DNA of 64,000 bases, from NCBI RefSeq assembly GCF_003182075.1, contig NZ_QGTH01000010.1:1-64000 (forward strand), in the 5' to 3' direction. A program made the translations under genes and the position numbers. Below, in pieces: positions 56,692-64,000 of the stretch. Origin of the DNA: Finegoldia magna. Its GTDB lineage: Bacteria > Bacillota > Clostridia > Tissierellales > Peptoniphilaceae. A model generated the notes under the pieces. That model was not told where the DNA came from, made no database searches, and was given only the letters and a program-made list of their open reading frames with translations. Positions within the stretch are counted from its first letter, which is position 1. Each line of letters begins with the position of its first letter.

Positions 56692-58230
56692 ATGATAAAG
56701 GAAGACATATTGAATAAAATTAAAAGTAAAATTCAATGTAGGAACTATAAACGATTAGGCCGCTGCTTTGAAAGCAATAATAAAAAATATTTTTATGACT
56801 TAGGTACTGGGAAAATATTTCTAGTCGAGCCTGAAGTATTTGATTTATTAAATTTAATTCTTGATAATAAATGGGATGAAGCTGTAAAAATTAGTAGTCA
56901 GTCGAAATCAGACGTTTACGAATCTATTATTAACGAAAATATATTACTAGCTCCAGAATTAAATTCTTATATAGGAGTTCAGATTAGCGATTTGGAAAAT
57001 CAACTACTTAGAAACAGGGCTCAAATCACTCTTGAATTAACTGAAAAGTGTAATATGAGATGTAAGTATTGCATTTATCAGGAAGGGCAGGGTGGATATA
57101 GAGAATTTGGAAATCATGATATGACTTTTGAAGTCGCAAAATTAGCAATAGATGATTTAATCGAACACAGTCAAGATGAAAAGGTGATTTTTGTAAGCTT
57201 TTATGGCGGCGAGCCACTTTTAAAGTTTGATTTATTGAAACAATGTATAGATTATTGTGAAACAATTAAGGGGAAAAATATATCTTACGCTTTGACCACT
57301 AACGGAACACTAGTGGATAGAGATATGGCTAACTATTTTTCAAGGTTAGGAGAAAGAATACATATTACCATAAGTTTGGATGGTCCTAAATATATGAATG
57401 ATAAATACAGAGTTTATGGTGATGGCAAGGGAACATTTGATGATGCTGTAAGGGGAGCAAAACTGATTATAAATGAATTTAGCAAAAATGGAAGTAAATT
57501 ATCTTTAGGAATAAATTCAGTTTTACCAGAATATCATGAACATGACTTGAACAGTATAGAGCATTATTTTGAAAGTCAAGAATGGTTACCAAGTGATGTA
57601 GTCTTCACATCTTCTTTTGTTGCAACCAAGGATAAAGAAATGGATTATTTAGGTATCGATAGTCCTATTGAAGAAGAAATAATTTGCAACAGTAAAAAAA
57701 TCAAAGGATACTTTGATCCGTTATTTGACTGGGCAAGTCCTAGTGAAAATGAGAATATTACATCAAAAATAATAGCCAAGGATAATGTTATTAAAGAGCT
57801 AGCAATGATACATCGAAGGTTGTTATTTGATAGTCCTATGGAGTCTTATTATATGTGCGGATGTTGTGTACCAGGAGCAAGAAGGGTGTATGTTACAACA
57901 AAAGGAGAATATTTAATATGCGAGAAACTTGGAGAAGCACCAGACATAGGAAATGTTTATGAAGGTTTAGATTTAGGCAAAATAAAAAAACATTATGTAA
58001 CAGATTATTGTGAGCAAACTATTCCATATTGCAATGATTGTTGGGCGGTGCATTTATGTGGGATGTGCTATATGAATTGTTATGATCATGAAGGTATAAA
58101 TCTAAAATTAAGGCACAGTAAGTGCATAATGAATAGGATATATATAGAAAAAAATCTTGAATTATATCATAAAATCTTAGAATTAAATTCAGAAGCTTTA
58201 TCAATATTGGATGATTATGACTTTAGTTAA
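56692..58230 (+). CDS. Radical SAM/SPASM peptide maturase (Cys-rich peptide, CcpM/CLI_3235-type)
   Basis: 512 residues, TAGGAGGCAGC site. Residues about 10-90 look like a PqqD-like recognition region (LGRCFESNNKKYFYDLGTGK, IFLVEPEVFDLLNLIL). Radical SAM core has the C-x3-C-x2-C cluster at C120, C124 and C127 (EKCNMRCKYCIYQ), then FVSFYGGEPLLKFDLL and ALTTNGTLVDRD. The SPASM region is rich in cysteine (MCGCCVPGARRVYVTT, YCNDCWAVHLCGMCYMNC) and would bind extra iron-sulfur clusters. Such enzymes make thioether cross-links from Cys to other residues (sactipeptide or ranthipeptide type). The precursor gene follows after 53 bp. Confidence 0.88.
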   Translation: MIKEDILNKIKSKIQCRNYKRLGRCFESNNKKYFYDLGTGKIFLVEPEVFDLLNLILDNKWDEAVKISSQSKSDVYESIINENILLAPELNSYIGVQISDLENQLLRNRAQITLELTEKCNMRCKYCIYQEGQGGYREFGNHDMTFEVAKLAIDDLIEHSQDEKVIFVSFYGGEPLLKFDLLKQCIDYCETIKGKNISYALTTNGTLVDRDMANYFSRLGERIHITISLDGPKYMNDKYRVYGDGKGTFDDAVRGAKLIINEFSKNGSKLSLGINSVLPEYHEHDLNSIEHYFESQEWLPSDVVFTSSFVATKDKEMDYLGIDSPIEEEIICNSKKIKGYFDPLFDWASPSENENITSKIIAKDNVIKELAMIHRRLLFDSPMESYYMCGCCVPGARRVYVTTKGEYLICEKLGEAPDIGNVYEGLDLGKIKKHYVTDYCEQTIPYCNDCWAVHLCGMCYMNCYDHEGINLKLRHSKCIMNRIYIEKNLELYHKILELNSEALSILDDYDFS

Positions 58231-58283
58231 GTCAATAATCATAAATTGTAATTGGAAAAACTAAAATATGAGGAGGTGAGACA

Positions 58284-58505
58284 ATGAAACTAGTAAATCC
58301 ATTAGGAAGAAAACCTAGCGAAGTTTTTGACAATGGCGGTGCAACTCCAATGGCTTGTATGTGTTCAGGAGAAAAAGCGTACGCTACAGCAAGAGGTACA
58401 GACAAGTGTTTCAAGTGCGGATGTTCTTGTTCTTCTACTAAATATAGTGCTAATAATTCAAAAAAATCATTTTGGACTATAAGAGGATCTGGAGATATAG
58501 AGTAG
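58284..58505 (+). CDS. Six-cysteine RiPP precursor peptide
   Basis: 73 residues, GAGGAGGTGAGAC before ATG. Leader MKLVNPLGRKPSEVFDNGG shows a VNPLGR motif like the leaders of CLI_3235-type clostridial precursors. The rest has Cys25, Cys27, Cys42, Cys45, Cys47 and Cys49, with a C-M-C pair and a C-x2-C-G-C-S-C cluster, and a Ser/Thr/Lys-rich tail ending GSGDIE. The maturase is next to it and a partial terminator follows, as is common for highly expressed precursors. The leader/core boundary and cleavage site cannot be read with certainty. Confidence 0.82.
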   Translation: MKLVNPLGRKPSEVFDNGGATPMACMCSGEKAYATARGTDKCFKCGCSCSSTKYSANNSKKSFWTIRGSGDIE

Positions 58506-58530
58506 TTGTAACTTAATAGGAAAAAAACAG

Positions 58531-58581
58531 ATATCAGCAAGCCATTATCAAAATTTTTTGCTATTGCTTGCTGATATTTTT
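58531..58581 (+). terminator. Hairpin terminator between precursor and transporter genes
   Basis: ATATCAGCAAGC (58531-58542) pairs with GCTTGCTGATAT (58566-58577), with a T-run after it. It lies 11 bp before the next gene's ATG and probably lets the precursor be transcribed more than the transporters. Confidence 0.8.
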
Positions 58582-58591
58582 AGGTGAAAAT

Positions 58592-59464
58592 ATGAATTTA
58601 AAAAAAATATCAAAACAATACGGTAAAAAGACAGTCTTAAAAGAGATAAATACGGAAATAGGACATGGAATCTATGGTTTGTTAGGAGCTAATGGGGCAG
58701 GTAAAAGCACCTTAATGAAAATTATGATTGGGGAGGTAAAAGAAAGTTCAGGAAAAATTATTTATGAAAATGAAAATAATAGCCAGGAGAGCTTTTTCTC
58801 TACTTTAGGCTATCTTCCTCAAAATTTCAGAGCACCAAAAGAAATGAAAGTATTTGATTATTTACGATATATAGCTGTATATAAAGGGATTAAGGATGAA
58901 AAGATAAAAGCAAACATTCAAGAGCTTTGTCAAGATTTAAACCTAAGCGAATACATTCAAAATAGGATTGGAGACCTTTCAGGGGGAACTTTGCAAAGAG
59001 TGGGTATAGCTCAAGCTTTCTTGGGAAACCCAAGTTTTATTATCCTAGATGAACCATCAAGTGGCTTAGATATAAGCGAGAGAAGAAATCTTAAAGAGTT
59101 TATTTCGAGAAAATCTAGAGATAAATCCATTATTATTTCAACTCATATAATATCGGATATTGAGTACATTGTAGATCATCTTTTAATTATTAAAGCAGGA
59201 AGAATTTTACAAGATATTAGCTATAAGGAAGCTATTAAGTCTTTAGATGGATGTGTATGGGAAGATTATTTAAATAATGAACAGATAACACATGGAGAAA
59301 AATTAATTCAATCCATGGGTGGTGTTACTACAAATCTTGATAGAGAAGATAATAGTCGAAATCACATTCGATATGTTGGAAAAGAAAAATTAACGAACAA
59401 TTCCGTTTATAAAGAGCCTGAACTGAATGATTTTTATCTATGGACAATAGAAGGGGGCAGATAA
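58592..59464 (+). CDS. ABC transporter ATP-binding protein of the RiPP cassette
   Basis: 290 residues from ATG 58592 (AGGTGAAAAT before it); the longer start lies in the terminator stem and is rejected. Walker A GANGAGKSTLMKIM, LSGGTLQRVGIAQ signature, Walker B FIILDEPSSGLD and ISTHIISD switch. This is the two-component (separate permease) type used for lantibiotic-like export or immunity. Its stop shares one base with the permease start. Confidence 0.9.
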   Translation: MNLKKISKQYGKKTVLKEINTEIGHGIYGLLGANGAGKSTLMKIMIGEVKESSGKIIYENENNSQESFFSTLGYLPQNFRAPKEMKVFDYLRYIAVYKGIKDEKIKANIQELCQDLNLSEYIQNRIGDLSGGTLQRVGIAQAFLGNPSFIILDEPSSGLDISERRNLKEFISRKSRDKSIIISTHIISDIEYIVDHLLIIKAGRILQDISYKEAIKSLDGCVWEDYLNNEQITHGEKLIQSMGGVTTNLDREDNSRNHIRYVGKEKLTNNSVYKEPELNDFYLWTIEGGR

Positions 59465-60672
59465 TGAAAACTTTAAAATTGGAATTAAAAAACATATTTT
59501 GTAAAAAGATCAATCTGCTCTTTTTAGTATTTGTACTAGGAATAGGCATAGTAACGGCTTTCTTCTTTTTAAAGGGAGTCAGTGCAGATAAAGTTTTAGA
59601 AGATGGAAGCATACAAATTGTAAAAGGCAAAGAAGCCATTGAACTTATTAATGAATATGATAAAGAGATTGCAGGAGAGATAACAGAAGATAAGCTTATG
59701 ATGGCTAGGGATATCTTTAACAGCACTTGGGACTCAGAGAAAGAAAAAAGAAACATAACAAAAGAACTTCTAGAAATAGAAAGTTTAATAGGTCCTATGG
59801 ACTCTTTACGCTTTCCCATTAAAGATAAAATGACCATCGTAAAATGGGATGATGTAGACATACCTATTGAATATGCCAGAGACTACTATAGCCTTCGTCA
59901 AGATATGCTTAAGAAATATACGGATGATATAAAGGATCAAAAAATAGTTGAGAAAATTTGGAAGATGGAGGAGAAAGTAGACAAACCCTTTGTTATGGGG
60001 ATTAATCACAATGTTTGGGGAGACAGCATTGAATGGCTTTCCATGCTGATCATTATCTGTCTCATTCTTATTATCTTTGTTTCCGCCACAATTTTTACAG
60101 AGGCGAAGGAAAATGGATTGTATGAGATTGTGGCAAGGACAGCTTTAGGACAAAAGAAGTTTCACTCTTCTAAACTAATAGCAGGCACTATTTTCAATGC
60201 ACTAATCTATCTTTTAATGATGCTTTCATATTTAGCTATAGTATATCTAGCATTAGGTGGAGATGGATTAAAGACAAGCTTCCAAATTGACATGGCTTTT
60301 TCTCCAGGAAATTTAACTTATAAAAAGGTTATTCTAATTCAAATAATTGGGGGATTTATTGGTAGTTTAGCTTTGGGATCTTTAGCCATGCTGGTCTCTT
60401 CAAAATCAAAGAAATCAAAAATAGCTTTAACGATTATGATATCAAGTTTTGCAATTTATGGATTACTAGCTATTTTCATAAGGCCAGAATCAAAATTAAT
60501 TCAATATATTATGAACCTAAGTCCCTGTGGTATAAGCCAAGTGTTTTTCCAACTACCATTTCCTAATTATATCCATTTAGGGTTGGTAATGTGGTTGCCT
60601 TATGTCATGTTAATATTTGGATTAGTACAATTAATTATATATGACTATTTAACGGTCAAATTAAATAGATAA
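59464..60672 (+). CDS. ABC transporter permease of the RiPP cassette
   Basis: 402 residues from ATG 59464. One helix near the N-terminus (INLLFLVFVLGIGIVTAFFF), a large outside domain of about 150 residues, and five further helices from about residue 195 (LSMLIIICLILIIFVSATIF, LIYLLMMLSYLAIVYLALGG). ABC-2-like layout. Works with the preceding ATPase; export of the peptide or self-protection is inferred from position. Confidence 0.8.
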   Translation: MKTLKLELKNIFCKKINLLFLVFVLGIGIVTAFFFLKGVSADKVLEDGSIQIVKGKEAIELINEYDKEIAGEITEDKLMMARDIFNSTWDSEKEKRNITKELLEIESLIGPMDSLRFPIKDKMTIVKWDDVDIPIEYARDYYSLRQDMLKKYTDDIKDQKIVEKIWKMEEKVDKPFVMGINHNVWGDSIEWLSMLIIICLILIIFVSATIFTEAKENGLYEIVARTALGQKKFHSSKLIAGTIFNALIYLLMMLSYLAIVYLALGGDGLKTSFQIDMAFSPGNLTYKKVILIQIIGGFIGSLALGSLAMLVSSKSKKSKIALTIMISSFAIYGLLAIFIRPESKLIQYIMNLSPCGISQVFFQLPFPNYIHLGLVMWLPYVMLIFGLVQLIIYDYLTVKLNR

Positions 60673-60687
60673 TGATGTGTAAATGAT

Positions 60688-62418
60688 ATGATAAAGACAC
60701 TTTGTAGGTCACTAGCAACAGTATTTAGCAACTCTAAACTTTTATTTATTTTAAACTTTATTATTATAATTATTTCTGGAATAATTTCTGGAATTAATGT
60801 CTATTCAATCCAACAATTAGTAAATGGAATACAAGATGCGATAATTAAAGGGACGAGTATAAGTAAAAACATAATGTTGTTTATCAGCGTTAATCTGATA
60901 ATTATTATTGTGCAAAATATTAGATCTTACACTAATCAAATGATTGCTATTAATCTCGATTATAACTTGGATAATGAATACTTAATAAAATGTTCAACCT
61001 TAGACCTTAAAGATTTTGAAAATGAAGATGTATATACTACCATAACAAAGGCCTATAGCTTAGGAAAATTAAAAGTTCAAGATATCTATTTTAATTTTTT
61101 GCAGCTGGTTGAAAGTATAATCTCAATGATTTCAGTTATTTTTGCTGTTAGGTCTATAGATAGTTATCTTTTAGGGGTTATCATTATAATTCCAATATTT
61201 TCTACTATTTCAAGTATTAAGATTGGAAAATATGCTTATGATAAAGAAAAAGAAAATATTAAGCATCAAAGGAAGAGCGATTATTTTAGCTATTTATTGA
61301 CAAATAATATTGCTATCAAAGAAATCATCAGCTTTAATATTGCTAACTATTTAATAGAAAAGTTTAAAAGGCACAAAGACATTGTAAAGAACACCAATAA
61401 ATCTATATTAAAATTGCACATTACAAAAAATATATTAGTTTCGATTTTAGAAATTACAATCAAAGTATTTTTGATAGTTACAGTTATTATCAAATCTATC
61501 AATAATAATGGAAAAATTGGTAACATAATGGGATATATTTATTCATTAGATTTAATTGAGAACAAACTCAACAATCTACTTTCTAGCATCACAGAAATAT
61601 ATAAGAGCAAATTATATGTGGACAATTATTATGAATTTCTAGACACAAATGTTGGCAATGTTTGCAAAGGAAAGAATCTAGTTTACAAAAAAATAGCTAG
61701 CATAGAAATTAAAAACTTATCATTTGGATATAATGGGTTAAAAAAAGATTTATCTAATATAGATTTAAATATAAAAAAGGACAGACCAATTGTAATTTTA
61801 GGAACAAATGGTTCTGGCAAAAGCACATTAATCAAAATATTAGCTGGTTTATATGATGATTTTGAAGGAGAGATTTTTGTTAATGGTATGTCGTTAAGAA
61901 AAATTAATAAAAACAATTATAGAGAAAAAATTACTGTAATATTTCAAGATTTCAACCAATACGAGCTTTCTCTAAGGGAAAATATTGCTTTTTCAAAGAT
62001 AAGTCATATAAATAATAGTAAAAAAATCAGTAGAGCTATAAACAAAGTAGGGTTGAGTGATGTAGTGGATAGTTTTGAACATAGACTAGACACACAAATG
62101 GGATGCTGGTTTGGAGGTAGAGAATTGTCAAAGGGCCAATGGCAAAGAATAGCACTAGCAAGAGTATTATTCAGAGATGCGGACATTGTAATATTAGATG
62201 AACCAACCTCAGCACTTGATCCAATAATTGAAAAAGAAATTTTTTCTTTGATTAATGATATAGCTAAAGATAAAATATTGATATTAGTTACTCACAGGGT
62301 TGAAAACATAAAAAAATATGATCCATGGTATGTCTTTATGGAAAAAGGAAGAATAGTGAATCAAGGGCTATATGAAGATATAAAAGATACTTCTGCATAT
62401 AAGAAACTTACTGTATAA
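60688..62418 (+). CDS. ABC transporter, fused permease-ATPase, RiPP cassette
   Basis: 576 residues. Exporter-fold membrane domain (FILNFIIIIISGIISGINVY start, about six helices) and ATPase: GTNGSGKSTLIKILAG, VIFQDFNQYE, ELSKGQWQRIALARVL (signature glycine changed), VILDEPTSALD, THRVENIKKYD. No C39 peptidase domain at the N-terminus, so leader removal needs another enzyme; none is seen in the window. Last gene of the cassette. The signature LSKGQ in place of LSGGQ is seen in several peptide exporters. Confidence 0.87.
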   Translation: MIKTLCRSLATVFSNSKLLFILNFIIIIISGIISGINVYSIQQLVNGIQDAIIKGTSISKNIMLFISVNLIIIIVQNIRSYTNQMIAINLDYNLDNEYLIKCSTLDLKDFENEDVYTTITKAYSLGKLKVQDIYFNFLQLVESIISMISVIFAVRSIDSYLLGVIIIIPIFSTISSIKIGKYAYDKEKENIKHQRKSDYFSYLLTNNIAIKEIISFNIANYLIEKFKRHKDIVKNTNKSILKLHITKNILVSILEITIKVFLIVTVIIKSINNNGKIGNIMGYIYSLDLIENKLNNLLSSITEIYKSKLYVDNYYEFLDTNVGNVCKGKNLVYKKIASIEIKNLSFGYNGLKKDLSNIDLNIKKDRPIVILGTNGSGKSTLIKILAGLYDDFEGEIFVNGMSLRKINKNNYREKITVIFQDFNQYELSLRENIAFSKISHINNSKKISRAINKVGLSDVVDSFEHRLDTQMGCWFGGRELSKGQWQRIALARVLFRDADIVILDEPTSALDPIIEKEIFSLINDIAKDKILILVTHRVENIKKYDPWYVFMEKGRIVNQGLYEDIKDTSAYKKLTV

Positions 62419-62499
62419 TATATAATGATAAAAAATAAAAGCAAGATTGATGAAACACTTCGAATCATACTTGGAGAATTGGTGATTATTGCGAGATAA

Positions 62500-62967
62500 C
62501 TATTCTAAACACTCTTCTCTTTTTCTCCAGGGGAATATTGCAAGAACACCAATCAAAATATAATTAACAATGTTATTAAGTGTTTCATTATTCAAGAGTG
62601 GAATAAAATATTTATCTCCACCTCGTATAGCAACAATCAGAAGACAATATACAGTCATTACTCCTAGATAAGAGATGATAAAATTTAGTATACTGCCTAA
62701 CAGCGGAAATAATGAATAAATTTTATTGAATATAAAGGTATAGACAGCAGCCGCAACAAGTCCTGACAATATATCCCAGAAATAAACAAAGTAACCAGAA
62801 CTATGAATGATGGAGAAATGATTATGCACAAGATAAGCAATAAAAACAAAGATCACTAATTTATCTAAAGCAAAAACAGCAAATTTAGCAATAGACATAC
62901 CAACAGTAAGCCAAAAGAAAAAGTATAAAATTGGCAATGCAACCAACAATAAATAAACTAAAAACAT
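62500..62967 (-). CDS. Small integral membrane protein, unknown function
   Basis: 155 residues with about four hydrophobic segments (MFLVYLLLVALPILYFFFWL, ILSGLVAAAVYTFIFNKIYS, ILNFIISYLGVMTVYCLLIV, IVNYILIGVLAIFPW). No family recognised. It is translationally coupled to the upstream XRE regulator gene (one shared base), which suggests a regulator-effector or toxin-like pair, but there is no other sign of this. Convergent with the ABC transporter gene. Confidence 0.65.
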   Translation of the reverse strand: MFLVYLLLVALPILYFFFWLTVGMSIAKFAVFALDKLVIFVFIAYLVHNHFSIIHSSGYFVYFWDILSGLVAAAVYTFIFNKIYSLFPLLGSILNFIISYLGVMTVYCLLIVAIRGGDKYFIPLLNNETLNNIVNYILIGVLAIFPWRKREECLE

Positions 62968-63368
62968 TAAAATTCACCTTCTTTCTCAAACTTATAATTT
63001 ATCAATTTAATATTCAGATACATTTTTTCAACTTTTTCCTCCAAAAATAATCTCTCTTTCATAGAGAGATTATTTGCTTTAAAAACAAAATACAAATCAG
63101 AAACGGCATCTAATCCTTTAGTAACAGATTCTTTTGCCTGAATTGCCTTTTCTATATCATCATCATTCGAAATACCTAACAACAAATAATCCAATGAAAC
63201 AGAAAACACCTTTGTGAGTTCTAAATAAACCCTTAAGTCCCTAGGAATACTTTCCCCTTTTTCCCAAGAAATATAACTTCTGTTAGATACCCTTAGCCGT
63301 TTAGAAAGTTCCTCTTGGGTCAATCCCTTTTCAGATCTCAATAATTTAATCTTTTCGTGGAATTTCAA
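62967..63368 (-). CDS. XRE-family transcriptional regulator
   Basis: 133 residues. Cro/CI-type HTH at the N-terminus (KIKLLRSEKGLTQEELSKRL, RVSNRSYISWEKGESIPRDL), followed by an LDYLLLG motif and a helical C-terminus. ICE control regions often have such a repressor divergently placed from the sigma-like or excision genes, as here. It may also control the membrane protein gene with which it is coupled. Confidence 0.88.
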   Translation of the reverse strand: MKFHEKIKLLRSEKGLTQEELSKRLRVSNRSYISWEKGESIPRDLRVYLELTKVFSVSLDYLLLGISNDDDIEKAIQAKESVTKGLDAVSDLYFVFKANNLSMKERLFLEEKVEKMYLNIKLINYKFEKEGEF

Positions 63369-63475
63369 AATACCTCTCCTCTTACCATTTAAATAAATAA
63401 TAACTTCTATTATAATAAAAATATGAAGTAAAAGCTATAAAAATATAAAAAAACATGAATTAAAAGCAAGTTTAT

Positions 63476-63619
63476 ATGCAGCTCGACGCAGAAGCGTTTA
63501 GAAAAGCTGTCAAGGGCATGCATCACTTTCTAAAAGATAGGCGACGAGTCTATCTTTTTTTTGCTAAAAGGGAAGTGAGTATGTCATATATCAGAGGCCC
63601 TCCTCAAGCTATCTATTGA
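63476..63619 (+). CDS. Possible leader ORF across a terminator hairpin
   Basis: 47 codons starting MQLDAEAFRKAVKGMHHFLK, with no ribosome site. Base composition is richer in G+C than the neighbours. It runs through the terminator hairpin at 63532-63562. It may be a short leader peptide or simply a small RNA region; non-coding is at least as likely. Confidence 0.25.
   Translation: MQLDAEAFRKAVKGMHHFLKDRRRVYLFFAKREVSMSYIRGPPQAIY
63532..63562 (+). terminator. Terminator or attenuator before the sigma-like gene
   Basis: AAAAGATAG (63532-63540) pairs with CTATCTTTT (63550-63558) around a 9-base loop, with eight T in total after CTATC. No protein gene on the plus strand ends before it, so it probably ends a short RNA or attenuates the downstream gene. 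Confidence 0.7.
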
Positions 63620-63655
63620 TAACAATTACTAATATCAAGGCCTGAAGGAGGAAAA

Positions 63656-64000
63656 ATGAATACGAATAATAAAAATGGATATTACCATGGAAAATACTAT
63701 ATAGAGGGTAAAGAAGTGGAACTTCCTGATAATATAAAGGAAATTTTTGAAGAAGCAAGAAAGGCTGAACAAAGAATATTAAGACAAGAAAGAAGGTATG
63801 GTGTTTACTCATCGTCAAACTATATGCTAAAGAGTAGTGAACAAAATGGAAGCCCGCAGGAAGACTACATTGAAAGTTTAGAAGATAAGACATCCAATAT
63901 AGAAGAAAAAATCTTGAAGAATGAAGAAATTTTGAGGGTCAAAGAATCGTTTTCAGAGCTAGATAAAGAAGAATTAAGGCTAATTAAACTTCTTATAGAA
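63656..64000 (+). CDS. Sigma-70-like/ICE regulatory protein, 3' partial
   Basis: 115 codons visible, running off the window. GAAGGAGGAAAA precedes ATG 63656. Sequence features: YYHGKYYIEGKEVELPDNIK start, RILRQERRYGVYSSSNYML, and IESLEDKTSNIEEKILKNEE followed by SELDKEELRLIKLLIE, which resembles the linker to region 4 of the short sigma-70-like proteins in CTn-type ICEs. The DNA-binding region is outside the window. Divergent from the XRE gene, as expected for an ICE control region near the recombination genes. Confidence 0.65.
   Translation, partial: MNTNNKNGYYHGKYYIEGKEVELPDNIKEIFEEARKAEQRILRQERRYGVYSSSNYMLKSSEQNGSPQEDYIESLEDKTSNIEEKILKNEEILRVKESFSELDKEELRLIKLLIE

Overview
The window is AT-rich, low-GC Gram-positive DNA with dense, overlapping genes and AGGAGG-type ribosome sites. 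It reads as the inside of an integrative conjugative element (ICE) of a Firmicute. The CD1107-type surface protein, topoisomerase III, giant methylase/SNF2 helicase, SSB and MobC/relaxase genes fit the CTn/Tn1549/Tn5252-like ICEs of Clostridia, Peptoniphilaceae-type anaerobic cocci and streptococci. The species cannot be fixed from sequence alone.

Layout. (1) 1-16.1 kb: conjugation and DNA-processing backbone (stalk-domain protein, DUF4366/CD1107-like protein, AbiEi/AbiEii toxin-antitoxin pair, a decayed regulator, TopB, a 3193-residue methylase-helicase with a TnpV-like gene overprinted in another frame, and SSB). (2) 16.2-39.0 kb: a DtxR-like regulator and one long nonribosomal peptide operon of the yersiniabactin/pyochelin/equibactin type. 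It encodes a type II thioesterase, phosphopantetheinyl transferase, aryl-AMP ligase, HMWP2-like synthetase, two intact thiazolinyl imide reductases plus a decayed third copy fused to a methyltransferase, free-standing cyclization, methyltransferase-like/carrier and thioesterase parts, and a saccharopine-dehydrogenase-like oxidoreductase. (3) 39.7-48.1 kb: TetR regulator with twin operators, an ECF-type transporter (S, T, AA'), a heterodimeric ABC transporter of the YbtP/YbtQ type and a MATE pump. (4) 48.1-52.7 kb: a frameshifted TetR gene, an IS110-family element whose bridge RNA can be read against its own insertion site, then relaxase and MobC on the minus strand. (5) 52.8-54.6 kb: a class C-like group II intron placed just after a terminator hairpin. 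(6) 54.7-62.4 kb: a RiPP cassette: two-component system, radical SAM/SPASM maturase, a 73-residue six-cysteine precursor, and ABC transporters. (7) 62.5-64.0 kb: a small membrane protein, an XRE regulator and a truncated sigma-factor-like gene, probably the control end of the ICE.

How it works together (inference). The ICE carries two secondary-metabolite cargos. The larger should make an aryl-capped chain of thiazoline/thiazolidine rings. It has four cyclization domains and four peptidyl carriers but only one adenylation domain, with a cysteine-like code, and no polyketide module, so the product may be a tris- or tetra-heterocyclic metallophore unlike yersiniabactin. No salicylate synthase is visible, so the aryl acid must come from elsewhere. 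The metal-responsive regulator, a perfect palindrome over the promoter, and the adjacent importers make metal-regulated synthesis and uptake the most likely role. The last synthetase gene is split by a one-base frameshift in an A7 tract.
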